Below are positions 22,246-32,883 of a stretch of 64,000 nt of DNA, piece by piece. The notes below the pieces were generated by a model. The model did not search any database. It was not told the origin of the DNA and saw nothing but the letters and a program-made list of their open reading frames with translations. Position numbers and translations under genes: made by a program. Origin of the DNA: Nocardioides pini (GTDB taxonomy: Bacteria > Actinomycetota > Actinomycetes > Propionibacteriales > Nocardioidaceae). Numbering within the stretch: the first letter of the stretch is position 1; each line of letters starts with the position of its first letter. The DNA lies in the NCBI RefSeq assembly GCF_026712185.1, contig NZ_JAPPUX010000003.1, positions 434,001 through 498,000 of the forward strand, read 5' to 3'.

Positions 22246-25200
22246 GTGCCGTCCACGCCCCTCGCCGCCGTCGCCCGGCGCGTCGTCGCCGCGCCCACCC
22301 TGGGTGGTGCGCTCGCTGATGCCGCGGTGCAGTCGTCCCTCGACCTCACCGGGCCGGGCGCCGTGCGGCCCTTCGTGGTGCACGGGCTCGTCGAGCGCGG
22401 GCGCACGGTCCTGGCCGTCACGGCGACCTCGCGGGAGGCGGAGGACCTCGTCGAGGAGCTCGCCGACCTCGTCGACCCCGACGTCGTCGCCTACTACCCG
22501 AGCTGGGAGACCCTGCCCCACGAGCGCCTCAGCCCTCGCAGCGACACGGTCGGACGGCGGCTGGCCGTGCTGCGGCGCCTGCGCCACCCCGGCACCGACG
22601 CTGCCAACGGCCCGCTCAAGGTCGTCGTCGCGCCGATCCGCAGCCTGCTGCAGCCCCAGGTCACCGGCCTCGCCGACATCGAGCCGGTCGAGCTCGCCCC
22701 CGGCGACACCCGGGCGCTGGACGACGTCGTGCGCGGTCTCGCCGGTGCGGCGTACACCCGCGTCGACATGGTCGAGCGGCGCGGCGAGTTCGCCGTCCGC
22801 GGCGGCATCGTCGACGTCTTCCCACCCACCGAGGAGCACCCGCTGCGGGTGGAGTTCTGGGGCGACGACGTGGAGGAGATCCGCTCCTTCTCCGTCGCCG
22901 ACCAGCGCACCCTCGAGACGGTCGGCCGGCTGTGGGCCCCGCCGTGCCGCGAGCTGCTGCTCACCGACGACGTACGACGTCGTGCCGCCGAGCTCGGCCA
23001 GGCGCACCCGCAGCTGCTCGAGCTCACCGACAAGATGGCCGCCGGGATCGCCGTCGAGGGCATGGAGTCCCTCGCGCCGGCGCTGGTGGACTCGATGGAG
23101 CTGCTGGTCGACCTGATGCCGGCCGACACCACGGTCCTGGTCCTCGACCCCGAGCGCGCCCGCACCCGCGCCCACGACCTGGTCGCGACGAGCGAGGAGT
23201 TCCTCGGTGCGTCGTGGGCCGCGGCCGCCGGCGGCGGCACCGCGCCGATCGACCTCGGCGCGGCGTCCTACCGCGAGATCGCCGACGTCCGGCTGCACGC
23301 GCTCGGCCTCGGCCACGCCTGGTGGACGGTCAGCCCCTTCGGGATCGACACGAGCGACGTGCCGGTCGACGCCCGGACGGTCGGGGTGCCGAGCCGCACG
23401 CTGCCGACGCACCCCGCGGAGGCCTACCGCGGCGACCTCCAGCAGGCCGTGGACGACATCCGCGGCTGGGTCACCGACGGCCGCGACGTCGTCGTGGTGC
23501 ACGCCGGGCACGGACCCGCCGAGCGGTTCGTCGAGCTGCTCGGCGAGAACGACATCGCCGCTCGCCTCGTCGAGGAGGGCGACACCGCCGGGCCCAACGT
23601 CGTCACCGTGACCTGCGGCCACCTCGTGCACGGCATCGTCGACGACGAGGCACGGGTCGCGGTCGTCACCGGCGACGACCTGTCGGGGCAGAAGGCGTCG
23701 ACGCGCGACATGCGCAAGATGCCCGCGCGGCGCAAGAAGCAGATCGACCCGCTCGAGCTCAAGGCCGGCGACTACGTCGTGCACGAGCAGCACGGCGTGG
23801 GCCGCTTCGTGGAGATGAAGCAGCGCGAGATCGGCGGCGCGGTGCGCGAGTACCTCGTCCTGGAGTACGGCCCGAGCAAGCGCGGCGGCCCCAACGACAT
23901 GCTCTACGTGCCGGCCGACACGCTCGACCAGGTCACCCGCTACGTCGGCGGCGAGAACCCCAGCCTCGACCGCCTCGGCGGTGGCGACTGGACCAAGCGC
24001 AAGAACAAGGCGCGCCGGGCGGTCCGCGAGATCGCGGCCGAGCTGATCAAGCTCTACGCCGCCCGCCAGGCCACGCGGGGCCACGCCTACGGCCCCGACA
24101 CCCCGTGGCAGCGCGAGCTCGAGGACGCGTTCCCGTTCACCGAGACCGTCGACCAGCTCACCACCGTCGACGAGGTCAAGGCCGACATGCGCAGCGTCGT
24201 GCCGATGGACCGGCTCGTGTGCGGCGACGTCGGCTACGGCAAGACCGAGATCGCGGTGCGGGCGGCGTTCAAGGCGGTCCAGGAGGGCAAGCAGGTCGCC
24301 GTGCTGGTTCCCACGACGCTGCTCGTCACCCAGCACCTGTCGACGTTCTCGGAGCGGATGAGCGGGTTCCCGGTCGTCATCAAGGGCCTGTCGCGGTTCC
24401 AGACCGACAAGGAGGCCAAGGAGGTCGTCGCCGGCCTGGCCGACGGGTCGATCGACGTCGTCGTCGGCACCCACCGCCTGCTCAACCCCGACATCAAGGT
24501 CAAGGACCTCGGCCTCATCATCGTCGACGAGGAGCAGCGCTTCGGCGTCGAGCACAAGGAGCAGATGAAGCGGATGCGCACGTCGGTCGACGTGCTCTCG
24601 ATGAGCGCGACGCCGATCCCGCGCACGCTCGAGATGGCGGTCACCGGCATCCGCGAGATGTCCACGATCACCACCCCGCCGGAGGAACGGCACCCGGTCC
24701 TCACCTACGTCGGCGCCTACGAGGACCGCCAGGTGGTCGCGGCCGTGCGTCGCGAGCTGCTGCGCGAGGGCCAGGTGTTCTACATCCACAACCGGGTGCA
24801 GTCGATCGAGAAGGCCGCCGCCCGGATCAAGGAGCTCGTGCCCGAGGCGCGGGTCGCGACCGCGCACGGCCAGATGAACGAGCGCCAGCTCGAGCAGGTG
24901 ATGCTCGACTTCTGGGAGAAGCGGTTCGACGTGCTCGTCTGCACGACGCTGGTGGAGTCGGGCCTCGACGTGTCCAACGCCAACACCATGATCATCGAGC
25001 GCTCCGACACCCTCGGCCTCTCGCAGCTGCACCAGCTGCGCGGTCGCGTCGGCCGGTCGCGGGAGCGGGCGTACGCCTACTTCCTCTACCCGGCGGAGAA
25101 GCCGCTCACCGAGACCGCCCACGAGCGGCTCGCGACCCTGGCCCAGCACTCCGACCTGGGCGGCGGCATGGCCATCGCGATGAAGGACCTCGAGATCCGC

Positions 25201-25803
25201 GGCGCCGGCAACCTGCTCGGTGGCGAGCAGTCCGGTCACATCGCCGACGTCGGCTTCGACCTCTACGTCCGCCTCGTCGGCGAGGCGGTGGCCGACTTCA
25301 AGGGCGGAGCCGAGGAGGAGCTCGCCGAGGTCCGCATCGAGCTGCCGGTCGACGCGCACCTCCCGCACGACTACATCCCCAGCGAGCGGCTGCGCCTCGA
25401 GATCTACAAGCGGCTCGCCGAGGTGCGCACCGACGCCGACGTCGACGAGGTCCGCGCCGAGCTCCTCGACCGCTACGGCAACCCGCCCGAGGTCGTGGAG
25501 TCGCTGCTCGTCGTCGCGCGCTTCCGGGCCCGCTGCCGGCAGGCCGGCGTGAAGGAGGTGACGGTGGCGGGCAAGTACGTCCGGTTCGCGCCGGTCGACC
25601 TGCCCGAGTCGCGCGTCGTACGCCTCCAGCGGCTGCACCCGAAGAGCGTCGTCAAGGCGCCGGTCAGCACCATCCTCGTCCCGCGGCCGCAGGGGACCGG
25701 GTTCCCCGTGCGCCCGGTGGCGGGCGTGGCCCTGCTTGAATGGGCCCGCGCCGTGATCGACGATGTGGTCGACCCGCCCGCGCCCGCGCCGACCAAGGAG
25801 TGA
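22246..25803 (+). CDS. mfd: transcription-repair coupling factor Mfd
   Basis: An 1185-residue ATP-dependent translocase that removes stalled RNA polymerase and recruits UvrAB. Domains in order: UvrB-like N-terminus (about 30-370), RNA-polymerase interaction domain (DYVVHEQHGVGRFVEM near 510), RecG-like helicase with Walker A GDVGYGKTE (lysine near 666), DEEQ box near 763 and SATPIPRTLEM near 790, and a C-terminal TRCF domain. GTG 22246 with GAAGGGA upstream is preferred to ATG 22207, which has no ribosome site. Downstream lie SurA-like and MazG genes, the usual actinobacterial order. Confidence 0.97.
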   Translation: MPSTPLAAVARRVVAAPTLGGALADAAVQSSLDLTGPGAVRPFVVHGLVERGRTVLAVTATSREAEDLVEELADLVDPDVVAYYPSWETLPHERLSPRSDTVGRRLAVLRRLRHPGTDAANGPLKVVVAPIRSLLQPQVTGLADIEPVELAPGDTRALDDVVRGLAGAAYTRVDMVERRGEFAVRGGIVDVFPPTEEHPLRVEFWGDDVEEIRSFSVADQRTLETVGRLWAPPCRELLLTDDVRRRAAELGQAHPQLLELTDKMAAGIAVEGMESLAPALVDSMELLVDLMPADTTVLVLDPERARTRAHDLVATSEEFLGASWAAAAGGGTAPIDLGAASYREIADVRLHALGLGHAWWTVSPFGIDTSDVPVDARTVGVPSRTLPTHPAEAYRGDLQQAVDDIRGWVTDGRDVVVVHAGHGPAERFVELLGENDIAARLVEEGDTAGPNVVTVTCGHLVHGIVDDEARVAVVTGDDLSGQKASTRDMRKMPARRKKQIDPLELKAGDYVVHEQHGVGRFVEMKQREIGGAVREYLVLEYGPSKRGGPNDMLYVPADTLDQVTRYVGGENPSLDRLGGGDWTKRKNKARRAVREIAAELIKLYAARQATRGHAYGPDTPWQRELEDAFPFTETVDQLTTVDEVKADMRSVVPMDRLVCGDVGYGKTEIAVRAAFKAVQEGKQVAVLVPTTLLVTQHLSTFSERMSGFPVVIKGLSRFQTDKEAKEVVAGLADGSIDVVVGTHRLLNPDIKVKDLGLIIVDEEQRFGVEHKEQMKRMRTSVDVLSMSATPIPRTLEMAVTGIREMSTITTPPEERHPVLTYVGAYEDRQVVAAVRRELLREGQVFYIHNRVQSIEKAAARIKELVPEARVATAHGQMNERQLEQVMLDFWEKRFDVLVCTTLVESGLDVSNANTMIIERSDTLGLSQLHQLRGRVGRSRERAYAYFLYPAEKPLTETAHERLATLAQHSDLGGGMAIAMKDLEIRGAGNLLGGEQSGHIADVGFDLYVRLVGEAVADFKGGAEEELAEVRIELPVDAHLPHDYIPSERLRLEIYKRLAEVRTDADVDEVRAELLDRYGNPPEVVESLLVVARFRARCRQAGVKEVTVAGKYVRFAPVDLPESRVVRLQRLHPKSVVKAPVSTILVPRPQGTGFPVRPVAGVALLEWARAVIDDVVDPPAPAPTKE

Positions 25804-25808
25804 CCCCC

Positions 25809-26477
25809 GTGAGCAAGACCCGCCTGATGACGGCTGCGACGACGGCCCTCGCAGGACTGCTGCTGACCGGCTGCGGCAGCGCCAGTCCCGGCGTCGCGGT
25901 CAAGGTCGGCGACGAGGAGATCTCGACGCGCCACGTCGACGAGGTGACGGCGAACTACTGCACGGCCGTGGGCGAGCTCGAGTCCGCGGTGCCGATGGGC
26001 TTCGTGCGCCAGTACGTCGTGCAGCTGCTCACGCTGCGCTCGCAGGCCTCGCAGATCGCCGACGACTACGGCGTGGAGCCGGGCACGACCTACGCCAACG
26101 ACGTCGCCCAGCGCAAGGGCACGGCGAGCACCCAGCCCGAGGAGGTCCAGGACGACTACGTCGAGCTGGCCTCCACCTCGGCCTACGCGCAGGACATCCT
26201 CGACCAGGTCGGCCGGATCGTCCTGGAGGACCAGGGCGTCACGGACCCGACCGCCGAGCAGACCACCCAGGCCGGCATCGACGTCTTCAACCAGTGGCCC
26301 AACACGCACACCCTCGAGGTCGACCCGCGCTTCGGGCTGCGCACCGTCGACGGCGTGCTGTCCCCGGTCGACACCAGCACCTCGGTCGCGGTCGGCGACA
26401 CCGCCAAGGCGGGCCAGGCGACCGAGCCTGACCCGGCCTTCGCCGAGACGCTGCCGGTCAACCACCGCTGCGGCTGA
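25809..26477 (+). CDS. SurA-N-like lipoprotein
   Basis: A 222-residue lipoprotein with the lipobox LLLTGCGS, Cys near residue 21. The mature start VAVKVGDEEISTRHVDEVTANYC matches the SurA N-terminal chaperone pattern; there is no parvulin domain, so it is a chaperone-like anchor rather than a prolyl isomerase. GTG 25809 is six bases after the mfd stop. This gene between mfd and mazG is common in actinobacteria. It may help fold exported proteins at the membrane surface. Confidence 0.78.
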   Translation: MSKTRLMTAATTALAGLLLTGCGSASPGVAVKVGDEEISTRHVDEVTANYCTAVGELESAVPMGFVRQYVVQLLTLRSQASQIADDYGVEPGTTYANDVAQRKGTASTQPEEVQDDYVELASTSAYAQDILDQVGRIVLEDQGVTDPTAEQTTQAGIDVFNQWPNTHTLEVDPRFGLRTVDGVLSPVDTSTSVAVGDTAKAGQATEPDPAFAETLPVNHRCG

Positions 26478-26481
26478 CGCC

Positions 26482-26907
26482 GTGACCGCCCCGACACCCG
26501 AGGGCTCGGCCCTGGAGGACTTCGCCGAGCAGATGCGGGTGCTCCGGCGCGAGTGCGCGTGGAAGCGGGAGCAGACCCACACCTCCCTGATCCCGTTCGT
26601 GCGCGAGGAGGCGGAGGAGGTCGTCGAGGCGATCGAGTCCGGCGACCCGGCGGCGCTGTGCGACGAGCTCGGCGACCTGCTGCTGCAGGTCGTCATCCAC
26701 GCAGTGATCGCGGAGGAGGCCGGCGACTTCACCCTCGACGACGTCGCTCGCGGCGTCATCGCCAAGATGGAGCGCCGCAACCCCCACGTCTTCGGCGACG
26801 CGGTCGCGACCGACGCCGCCGAGGTGCTGCGGCTGTGGAACGCCGCGAAGGCCGCCGAGAAGGCCGAGAAGGCCCAGAAGGCCGAGAGGGCGACCGGGAC
26901 GTCATGA
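26482..26907 (+). CDS. mazG: MazG-family nucleotide pyrophosphohydrolase
   Basis: A 141-residue single MazG domain that should hydrolyse nucleoside triphosphates to monophosphates and pyrophosphate, cleaning the nucleotide pool. The metal-binding pattern EEAEEVVEAIES and then DELGDLLLQVVIHA is clear, and KMERRNPHVFGD follows. It ends in an Ala/Lys/Glu coiled tail. It is shorter than the two-domain enzyme of Escherichia coli, as often in actinobacteria. GTG 26482 lies four bases after the lipoprotein stop. It converges with the AraC-type gene. Confidence 0.87.
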   Translation: MTAPTPEGSALEDFAEQMRVLRRECAWKREQTHTSLIPFVREEAEEVVEAIESGDPAALCDELGDLLLQVVIHAVIAEEAGDFTLDDVARGVIAKMERRNPHVFGDAVATDAAEVLRLWNAAKAAEKAEKAQKAERATGTS

Positions 26908-26941
26908 GGATCGTCGGTCCGCACCGACGATCTCCGTGACG

Positions 26942-27403
26942 TCACCCCTGGTCGAGGGGTGCGATCGTCGCGTCCGGCGCGAAGACGCCGAGGTAGGCCT
27001 CGGTGACCGAGGGCCCGTCGTCGTAGGACGCCCTGGCCGGCAGCCGGATCCCGTCGGGCGGGCAGAAGTGCACCTCGCCCGCGGCGTCGATCTCCCAGGT
27101 CGTGGGATGGGCTCGCCACTCGGACGGTGACGCACCGAGCTCGCGGCGGAACGCGCGGACGAACACGTCGTAGCCGCGGAAGCCGCACTCGGCGGCGATG
27201 TCGCGGAGCGGGCGATCGGTCTCCCGGGCCAGCCATGCCGCACGCTCGAGGAGGAGCCGGTCCCGGAACCTCGCCGGCGACTCACCGGCCATCGCGAGCC
27301 GCAGCCGCGCGGCGTCCGGGTCGGCCAGGTCGTCGACGGCGGCCGTGGCGCGGTCGACGTAGGCCCTCAGGTGGTCGGCAGGTCCTGGCTGGGGAGTCGG
27401 CAC
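26942..27403 (-). CDS. AraC-type helix-turn-helix protein
   Basis: A 153-residue protein. Residues about 15-95 form an AraC DNA-binding domain: ARFRDRLLLERAAWLARETDRPLRDIAAECGFRGYDVFVRAFRRELGASPSEW is split between the two helix-turn-helices, with the second matching the FxxxFxxxxGxSPxxWR signature. The remaining 55 residues may bind a ligand. The protein has no separate effector domain of usual AraC size. GTG 27403 follows TAGCGT by seven bases, a leaderless arrangement. It is divergent from enolase. Confidence 0.72.
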   Translation of the reverse strand: MPTPQPGPADHLRAYVDRATAAVDDLADPDAARLRLAMAGESPARFRDRLLLERAAWLARETDRPLRDIAAECGFRGYDVFVRAFRRELGASPSEWRAHPTTWEIDAAGEVHFCPPDGIRLPARASYDDGPSVTEAYLGVFAPDATIAPLDQG

Positions 27404-27463
27404 CCGGCGGACGCTAGCCGCCCGCACGGACACCCCGGCGACGTGGGCGTACGACGTGGCTAG

Positions 27464-28783
<1,320 letters not shown>

Positions 28784-28801
28784 AGCAGGCACACTTGCCG
28801 C

Positions 28802-29425
28802 ATGCCTTCCCAGCGCCGCACTCCCCGGGCCGGGCCCGGCGGGTCGCGCGGACCGAGGCAGGGCACCAGCACGCACCCCGGCGCCCGCGGCTCACGACCG
28901 CGGGCGGCCGGGACGCGTACGACGTCCGCGCGCGCCACTGAGCCACTCGCCGCGGCGGCGCGTCCCGCCGCCCCGCGGAGCGCCGCACGTCGTCCCCGCC
29001 TCACCGGCCGGGCCGCCGTGCTGGTGCTGGTGCTCGCGGTGCTGACCGTGTCCTACGCCTCGTCGCTGCGCGCCTACCTGCAGCAGCGCTCGCACATCGG
29101 CGACCTCAAGACGCAGATCGCCGAGCGCGAGGCCAGCATCAACGACCTCGAGCGGGAGAAGAAGCGCTGGGACGACCCGGCCTACGTCAAGGCGCAGGCC
29201 CGGGCGCGCTTCGGCTACCTCATGCCCGGCGAGGCCGGCTTCGAGGTGATCGGCCCCGACGGCGAGCCGCTCGAGGCCCAGGCGTCCCTCAACGACCCCG
29301 ACGACGTGATCAAGACCGTGCCCAAGGCGTGGTGGACCTCGGCGTGGGAGTCGATGGAGCTCGCCGGCAACCCACCCCCGCCCGACCAGGAGCCGGTCGA
29401 CCTCGTCGACGGGACGAAGCAGTGA
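28802..29425 (+). CDS. septum formation initiator (FtsB/DivIC-like)
   Basis: A 207-residue single-pass protein. A basic, disordered N-terminus of 65 residues precedes the membrane helix (AAVLVLVLAVLTVSYA) and a coiled coil (IGDLKTQIAEREASINDLEREKKRW), followed by the DivIC pattern YVKAQARARFGYLMPGE. Predicted to join the divisome between FtsQ and FtsL. ATG 28802 follows CACACT by six bases. The stop overlaps the DUF501 start (GTGA). The position behind enolase is the same in many actinobacteria. Confidence 0.86.
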   Translation: MPSQRRTPRAGPGGSRGPRQGTSTHPGARGSRPRAAGTRTTSARATEPLAAAARPAAPRSAARRPRLTGRAAVLVLVLAVLTVSYASSLRAYLQQRSHIGDLKTQIAEREASINDLEREKKRWDDPAYVKAQARARFGYLMPGEAGFEVIGPDGEPLEAQASLNDPDDVIKTVPKAWWTSAWESMELAGNPPPPDQEPVDLVDGTKQ

Positions 29426-29958
29426 GCAACCGCAAGGACGACCACGCCGGCAACCACACGATCGACCCGGCCGACGAGGCCGCGATCCACGCACAGCTGG
29501 GGCGCCGGCCGCGTGGCATCGACTCCGTCGGCCACCGCTGCCCCTGCGGCAACCCCGACGTCGTGACGACCGAGCCGCGGCTGCCCAACGGCACGCCCTT
29601 CCCGACGACGTTCTACCTCACCTGCCCCCGCGCGGCCTCGCGCATCGGGACGCTGGAGGGCTCCGGCCTGATGAAGGAGATGCAGGAGCGGCTCGGCACC
29701 GACCCGGAGCTCGCGGCGGCCTACCGCGAGGCGCACGAGCGCTACCTCGCGTTCCGCGCCGAGGTGGGGGAGCGGGCCGGTCTCGACGTCCCCGAGATCG
29801 ACGGCATCACCGCGGGCGGGATGCCCGACCGGGTCAAGTGCCTCCACGTCCTCGCCGGGCAGTCCCTCGCGATGGGGCGCGGGGTCAACCCGCTCGGCGA
29901 CGAGGTGCTGGACCTGCTCGGCGACTGGTGGGCGTCGGGACCCTGCGTCGAGCGCTGA
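29422..29958 (+). CDS. DUF501 protein
   Basis: A 178-residue protein of the actinobacterial DUF501 family, found between ftsB and ppx. A CPCGNPDVV motif near residue 40 and a CLHVLAGQSLAMGRGVNPLGDEV block near 140 are the conserved parts; cysteines in both suggest metal binding, which is inference. Function unknown. GTG 29422 overlaps the FtsB-like stop by four bases, so coupling is likely. Confidence 0.82.
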   Translation: MSNRKDDHAGNHTIDPADEAAIHAQLGRRPRGIDSVGHRCPCGNPDVVTTEPRLPNGTPFPTTFYLTCPRAASRIGTLEGSGLMKEMQERLGTDPELAAAYREAHERYLAFRAEVGERAGLDVPEIDGITAGGMPDRVKCLHVLAGQSLAMGRGVNPLGDEVLDLLGDWWASGPCVER

Positions 29959-30019
29959 CCGGACGTGCCCGGTCGGCACCGCCCAGCGCGAGGACGTGCC
30001 CGGTGGGCATGATGTGGGC

Positions 30020-30952
30020 ATGTCCGGAGCGCCAGAGCCCGTCGCGGCCATCGACTGCGGCACGAACTCGATCAAGGTCCTCGTCGGCACCCGGCGCGAG
30101 GACGGCCGGCTCGACGTGGCGCTGCGCGACTCCCGCGTCGTACGCCTCGGGCAGGACGTCGACCGCACCGGCGTGCTGGCCGAGGAGGCGCTGCAGCGCA
30201 CGTTCGCGGCGATCGACGAGCTCGCCGCGGTGATCCGCGACCACGACGTCGCACCGGAGCGGGTCCGCTTCTGTGCCACGTCGGCGACCCGCGACGCGAG
30301 CAACGCGGCTGTCTTCGCCGACGGCGTGCGGCAGCGCCTCGGCGTCGAGCCCGAGGTGCTCTCCGGCGACGAGGAGGCCGCGCTGGTGTACGCCGGCGCG
30401 ATGGCCGCCCAGGTCCCGCTGCCGCCCGAGCCGGTGCTCGTCGTCGACATCGGCGGCGGGTCGACCGAGCTGGTGCTCGGGCAGGGCGACCGGCGACGGG
30501 CGGTGTCGATGGACATCGGGTCCGTCCGCCTCCACGAGCGCCACCTCCACGCCGACCCGCCCACCGTCGAGCAGCTGGCGGCGTGCGTGGCCGACATCGA
30601 CCGGCACCTCGACGACTGCGGCGTCCCGCTCGACCTCGCCCGGACCGTCATCGGCACCTCCGGCACCGTCAAGACCATCGCGTGCGGGGTGCTCGGACTG
30701 CCCTCCTACGACCGCGAGGCCTTCGACCGAGCCGTGCTGCCCAACGCCGCCACCGCCTCGTTCGTCGACGACCTGCTCGCCATGACGGTCGAGGAGCGGC
30801 GGGCGCTGCCCTACATGCACCCCGGCCGCGCGGACGTCATCGGCGCGGGCGGCCTCATCTGGGGCCGCATCCTCGACCGGGTGCCGGTGATCGAGCACGT
30901 CGTCTCCGAGGCCGACATCCTGCACGGCATGGCCGCCGCGATCGCCCGATGA
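30020..30952 (+). CDS. ppx: Ppx/GppA phosphatase
   Basis: A 310-residue exopolyphosphatase or guanosine pentaphosphatase of the actin-like ATPase fold. AIDCGTNSIKVLVG near residue 10 and VVDIGGGSTELVLG near 142 are the two phosphate-binding loops; GTSGTVKTIACGVL is the adenosine motif equivalent. It lacks the C-terminal extension of long E. coli Ppx, as is usual here. ATG 30020 is chosen as it begins next to the first strand. The stop overlaps the uracil-DNA glycosylase start (ATGA). Confidence 0.88.
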   Translation: MSGAPEPVAAIDCGTNSIKVLVGTRREDGRLDVALRDSRVVRLGQDVDRTGVLAEEALQRTFAAIDELAAVIRDHDVAPERVRFCATSATRDASNAAVFADGVRQRLGVEPEVLSGDEEAALVYAGAMAAQVPLPPEPVLVVDIGGGSTELVLGQGDRRRAVSMDIGSVRLHERHLHADPPTVEQLAACVADIDRHLDDCGVPLDLARTVIGTSGTVKTIACGVLGLPSYDREAFDRAVLPNAATASFVDDLLAMTVEERRALPYMHPGRADVIGAGGLIWGRILDRVPVIEHVVSEADILHGMAAAIAR

Positions 30953-31773
30953 GCGAGCCGACCCTCCTCCCGCACCCGGTGGTGGGCGGCGCCTTCACGA
31001 GCCCGGTCGCCCCCGGCGCCGGCTGGCCCGACGACCCGGCCGCCCCGGACACCCCCGTCGCGCGTGACGCCGACGACGTACGACGTCTCGCGCCCGACGT
31101 GCCGCTGGCCGAGCTCGACGCCCGGGTGAGCGTGTGCTCGGCGTGCCCCCGCCTGGTGGCCTGGCGCGAGGGGGTCGCGGTCGACAAGCGGGCGTCGTTC
31201 GCGGACCAGCCGTACTGGGGCCGCCCGATCCCCGGCTGGGGCGACCCCGAGCCCTCCCTGCTCATCGTCGGCCTGGCGCCGGCCGCCAACGGCGGCAACC
31301 GCACCGGCCGGATCTTCACCGGCGACCCGAGCGCGGACTGGCTCTTCGCCAGCCTCCACCGCACCGGGTGGGCGGTCCAGGAGACCAGCCACCATGCCGG
31401 CGACGGCCAGCGCCTCGTCGACGCGCGGATGGTGGCGACCGTGCGCTGCGCGCCCCCTGACAACAAGCCCACCGCGGTCGAGCGCGACACCTGCGCGCCG
31501 TGGATCGCGGCCGAGCTGGCGCTGCTGCCGACCGTGCGGGTCGTCGTCGCGCTCGGGGCGTTCGGGTGGGACGGCGCCGTCCGCTCGCTGGTCGCCGCGG
31601 GGGCGCCCGCACCGCCGGCGCGACCGAGGTTCGGCCACGGCGCCGAGGTCTCCCTTGGCGGCGTCACGCTGGTCGGCTGCTACCACCCCTCGCCCCACAA
31701 CACCTACACCCGTCGGCTGACGCGGGAGATGACGGACGAGGTCTTCGAGCGCGCGAGGGCGCTGACAGAATGA
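30949..31773 (+). CDS. type-5 uracil-DNA glycosylase
   Basis: A 274-residue family-5 (UdgB-like) base-excision repair enzyme. Four cysteines fit a 4Fe-4S cluster: CSACPRL near 62, RCAPPD near 167 and DTCAPW near 181. The active-site motif is GLAPAANGGNRTGRIFTGD near 107, and HPSPHNTYT near 250 is the base-flipping loop. Family 5 lacks the polar catalytic residue of family 1 and also acts on hypoxanthine. The start ATG overlaps the ppx stop. Confidence 0.88.
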   Translation: MSEPTLLPHPVVGGAFTSPVAPGAGWPDDPAAPDTPVARDADDVRRLAPDVPLAELDARVSVCSACPRLVAWREGVAVDKRASFADQPYWGRPIPGWGDPEPSLLIVGLAPAANGGNRTGRIFTGDPSADWLFASLHRTGWAVQETSHHAGDGQRLVDARMVATVRCAPPDNKPTAVERDTCAPWIAAELALLPTVRVVVALGAFGWDGAVRSLVAAGAPAPPARPRFGHGAEVSLGGVTLVGCYHPSPHNTYTRRLTREMTDEVFERARALTE

Positions 31774-31777
31774 GTCG

Positions 31778-32296
31778 GTGACCCTCCACGCCATCACCGT
31801 CCTCGGCCACGACCGTCCCGGCATCATCGCCGAGACCACCGACAAGATCGCCGGGCTGGGCCTCAACCTCGAGGACTCGACGATGACCCTGCTGCGCGGC
31901 CACTTCGCGATGATGCTCGTGTGCGAGGGTCCGGCGGACGACGCCGAGATCGAGCAGGCCCTGGCGCCGCTCACCGCCGACGGCAGCCTCACCGTCACCG
32001 TGCGCGAGGTGCCCGCCGAGCGGGCAGAGGCCGGCGACGGCTCGTCGTGGGTGCTGTCGGTCCACGGCGGCGACCGGCCCGGCATCGTGTCCGCCGTCGT
32101 CGCGGTGATCGCCGGCGTCGGCGGCAACATCACCGACCTCACCACCCGCCTGGCCAGTGACTTCTACCTGCTCGTCGCCGAGGTGGACCTGCCGTCCGGG
32201 ACCGACGTGGCCGCCGTCGAGAGCGAGCTGTCCCGCGTCGCCGCCGACCTCGGGGTGGGCGTGACGCTCCGCGCCGCCGAGACCGACGAGCTCTGA
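31778..32296 (+). CDS. double ACT-domain protein (GcvR-like)
   Basis: A 172-residue protein made of two ACT domains (AITVLGHDRPGIIAETT near 4 and VLSVHGGDRPGIVSAVV near 92), which usually bind amino acids. The paired architecture resembles the glycine cleavage regulator GcvR and the N-terminal half of long SerB proteins. No catalytic domain is attached. GTG 31778 follows CAGAAT by six bases, so it may have its own leaderless transcript although it lies four bases after the glycosylase gene. Confidence 0.8.
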   Translation: MTLHAITVLGHDRPGIIAETTDKIAGLGLNLEDSTMTLLRGHFAMMLVCEGPADDAEIEQALAPLTADGSLTVTVREVPAERAEAGDGSSWVLSVHGGDRPGIVSAVVAVIAGVGGNITDLTTRLASDFYLLVAEVDLPSGTDVAAVESELSRVAADLGVGVTLRAAETDEL

Positions 32297-32307
32297 GCGC
32301 CTCCACG

Positions 32308-32865
32308 ATGAGCGTCAACACCCGGGTCCTGGAGTGGACCGAGACCGACCTCGGCGTGGCCGGGGAGCAGCGGGAGGTCGTCCGCGCCCCCGCCTCCGTC
32401 CTCGCGACGCCCGGCGAGCGGGTCGACCCGACCTCGCCCGACGTCGTCCGCCTCGCCGCCGACCTCGTCGCCACCATGCGGGTGTCTCCCGGTTGCGTGG
32501 GACTCGCCGCGCCCCAGGTCGGGGTGGGTGCCAAGGTGTTCTGCGTCGACGTCTCCGAGCACCCGAAGACCCGCGAGCACCACGGCACGTTCGTGCTGTG
32601 CAACGCCGAGGTCGTCTCCGGCAGCCGCAACGAGAAGGCGCGCGAGGGCTGCATGTCCGTCCCCGACCTCACCGGCGACGTCAAGCGCCCCAGCCGCATC
32701 GTCGTACGCGGCCAGCTCCCCGGCACCGGCGAGGAGGTCGAGCTCGAGGCCGAGGCGTTCGAGGCGCGGGCGCTGCAGCACGAGATCGACCACTGCGACG
32801 GCCTGCTCTTCCTCGACCGCGCGGCCGGCGCGCACGCCGTCTACGCTCGCAAGACGTACCTCTGA
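32308..32865 (+). CDS. def: peptide deformylase
   Basis: A 185-residue Fe/Zn hydrolase that removes the formyl group from nascent proteins. All three motifs are present: GCVGLAAPQVG near 54 (GxGLAAPQ), EGCMSVP near 113 (the metal-binding Cys) and QHEIDHCDG near 155 (HExxH). The sequence lacks a membrane segment. Start ATG 32308 has weak spacing from the previous stop. It is directly followed by a short hairpin and a tRNA gene. Confidence 0.94.
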   Translation: MSVNTRVLEWTETDLGVAGEQREVVRAPASVLATPGERVDPTSPDVVRLAADLVATMRVSPGCVGLAAPQVGVGAKVFCVDVSEHPKTREHHGTFVLCNAEVVSGSRNEKAREGCMSVPDLTGDVKRPSRIVVRGQLPGTGEEVELEAEAFEARALQHEIDHCDGLLFLDRAAGAHAVYARKTYL

Positions 32866-32880
32866 CCTGGCTCTCAGGTC
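32864..32880 (+). terminator. short hairpin between def and the tRNA
   Basis: GACCTG pairs perfectly with CAGGTC around the five-base loop GGCTCT-type segment, beginning on the last base of the def stop codon and ending three bases before the tRNA. No T-run follows; it may end def transcription weakly or mark a processing site. Confidence 0.35.
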
Positions 32881-32883
32881 GCC

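Noticed and set aside
22114..25638. 1174-codon open frame antisense to mfd
   Set aside because: It mirrors the codon structure of mfd exactly, has no domain, and the repeated Val/Leu/Asp-rich sequence is the reverse-strand image of GC-rich coding DNA.
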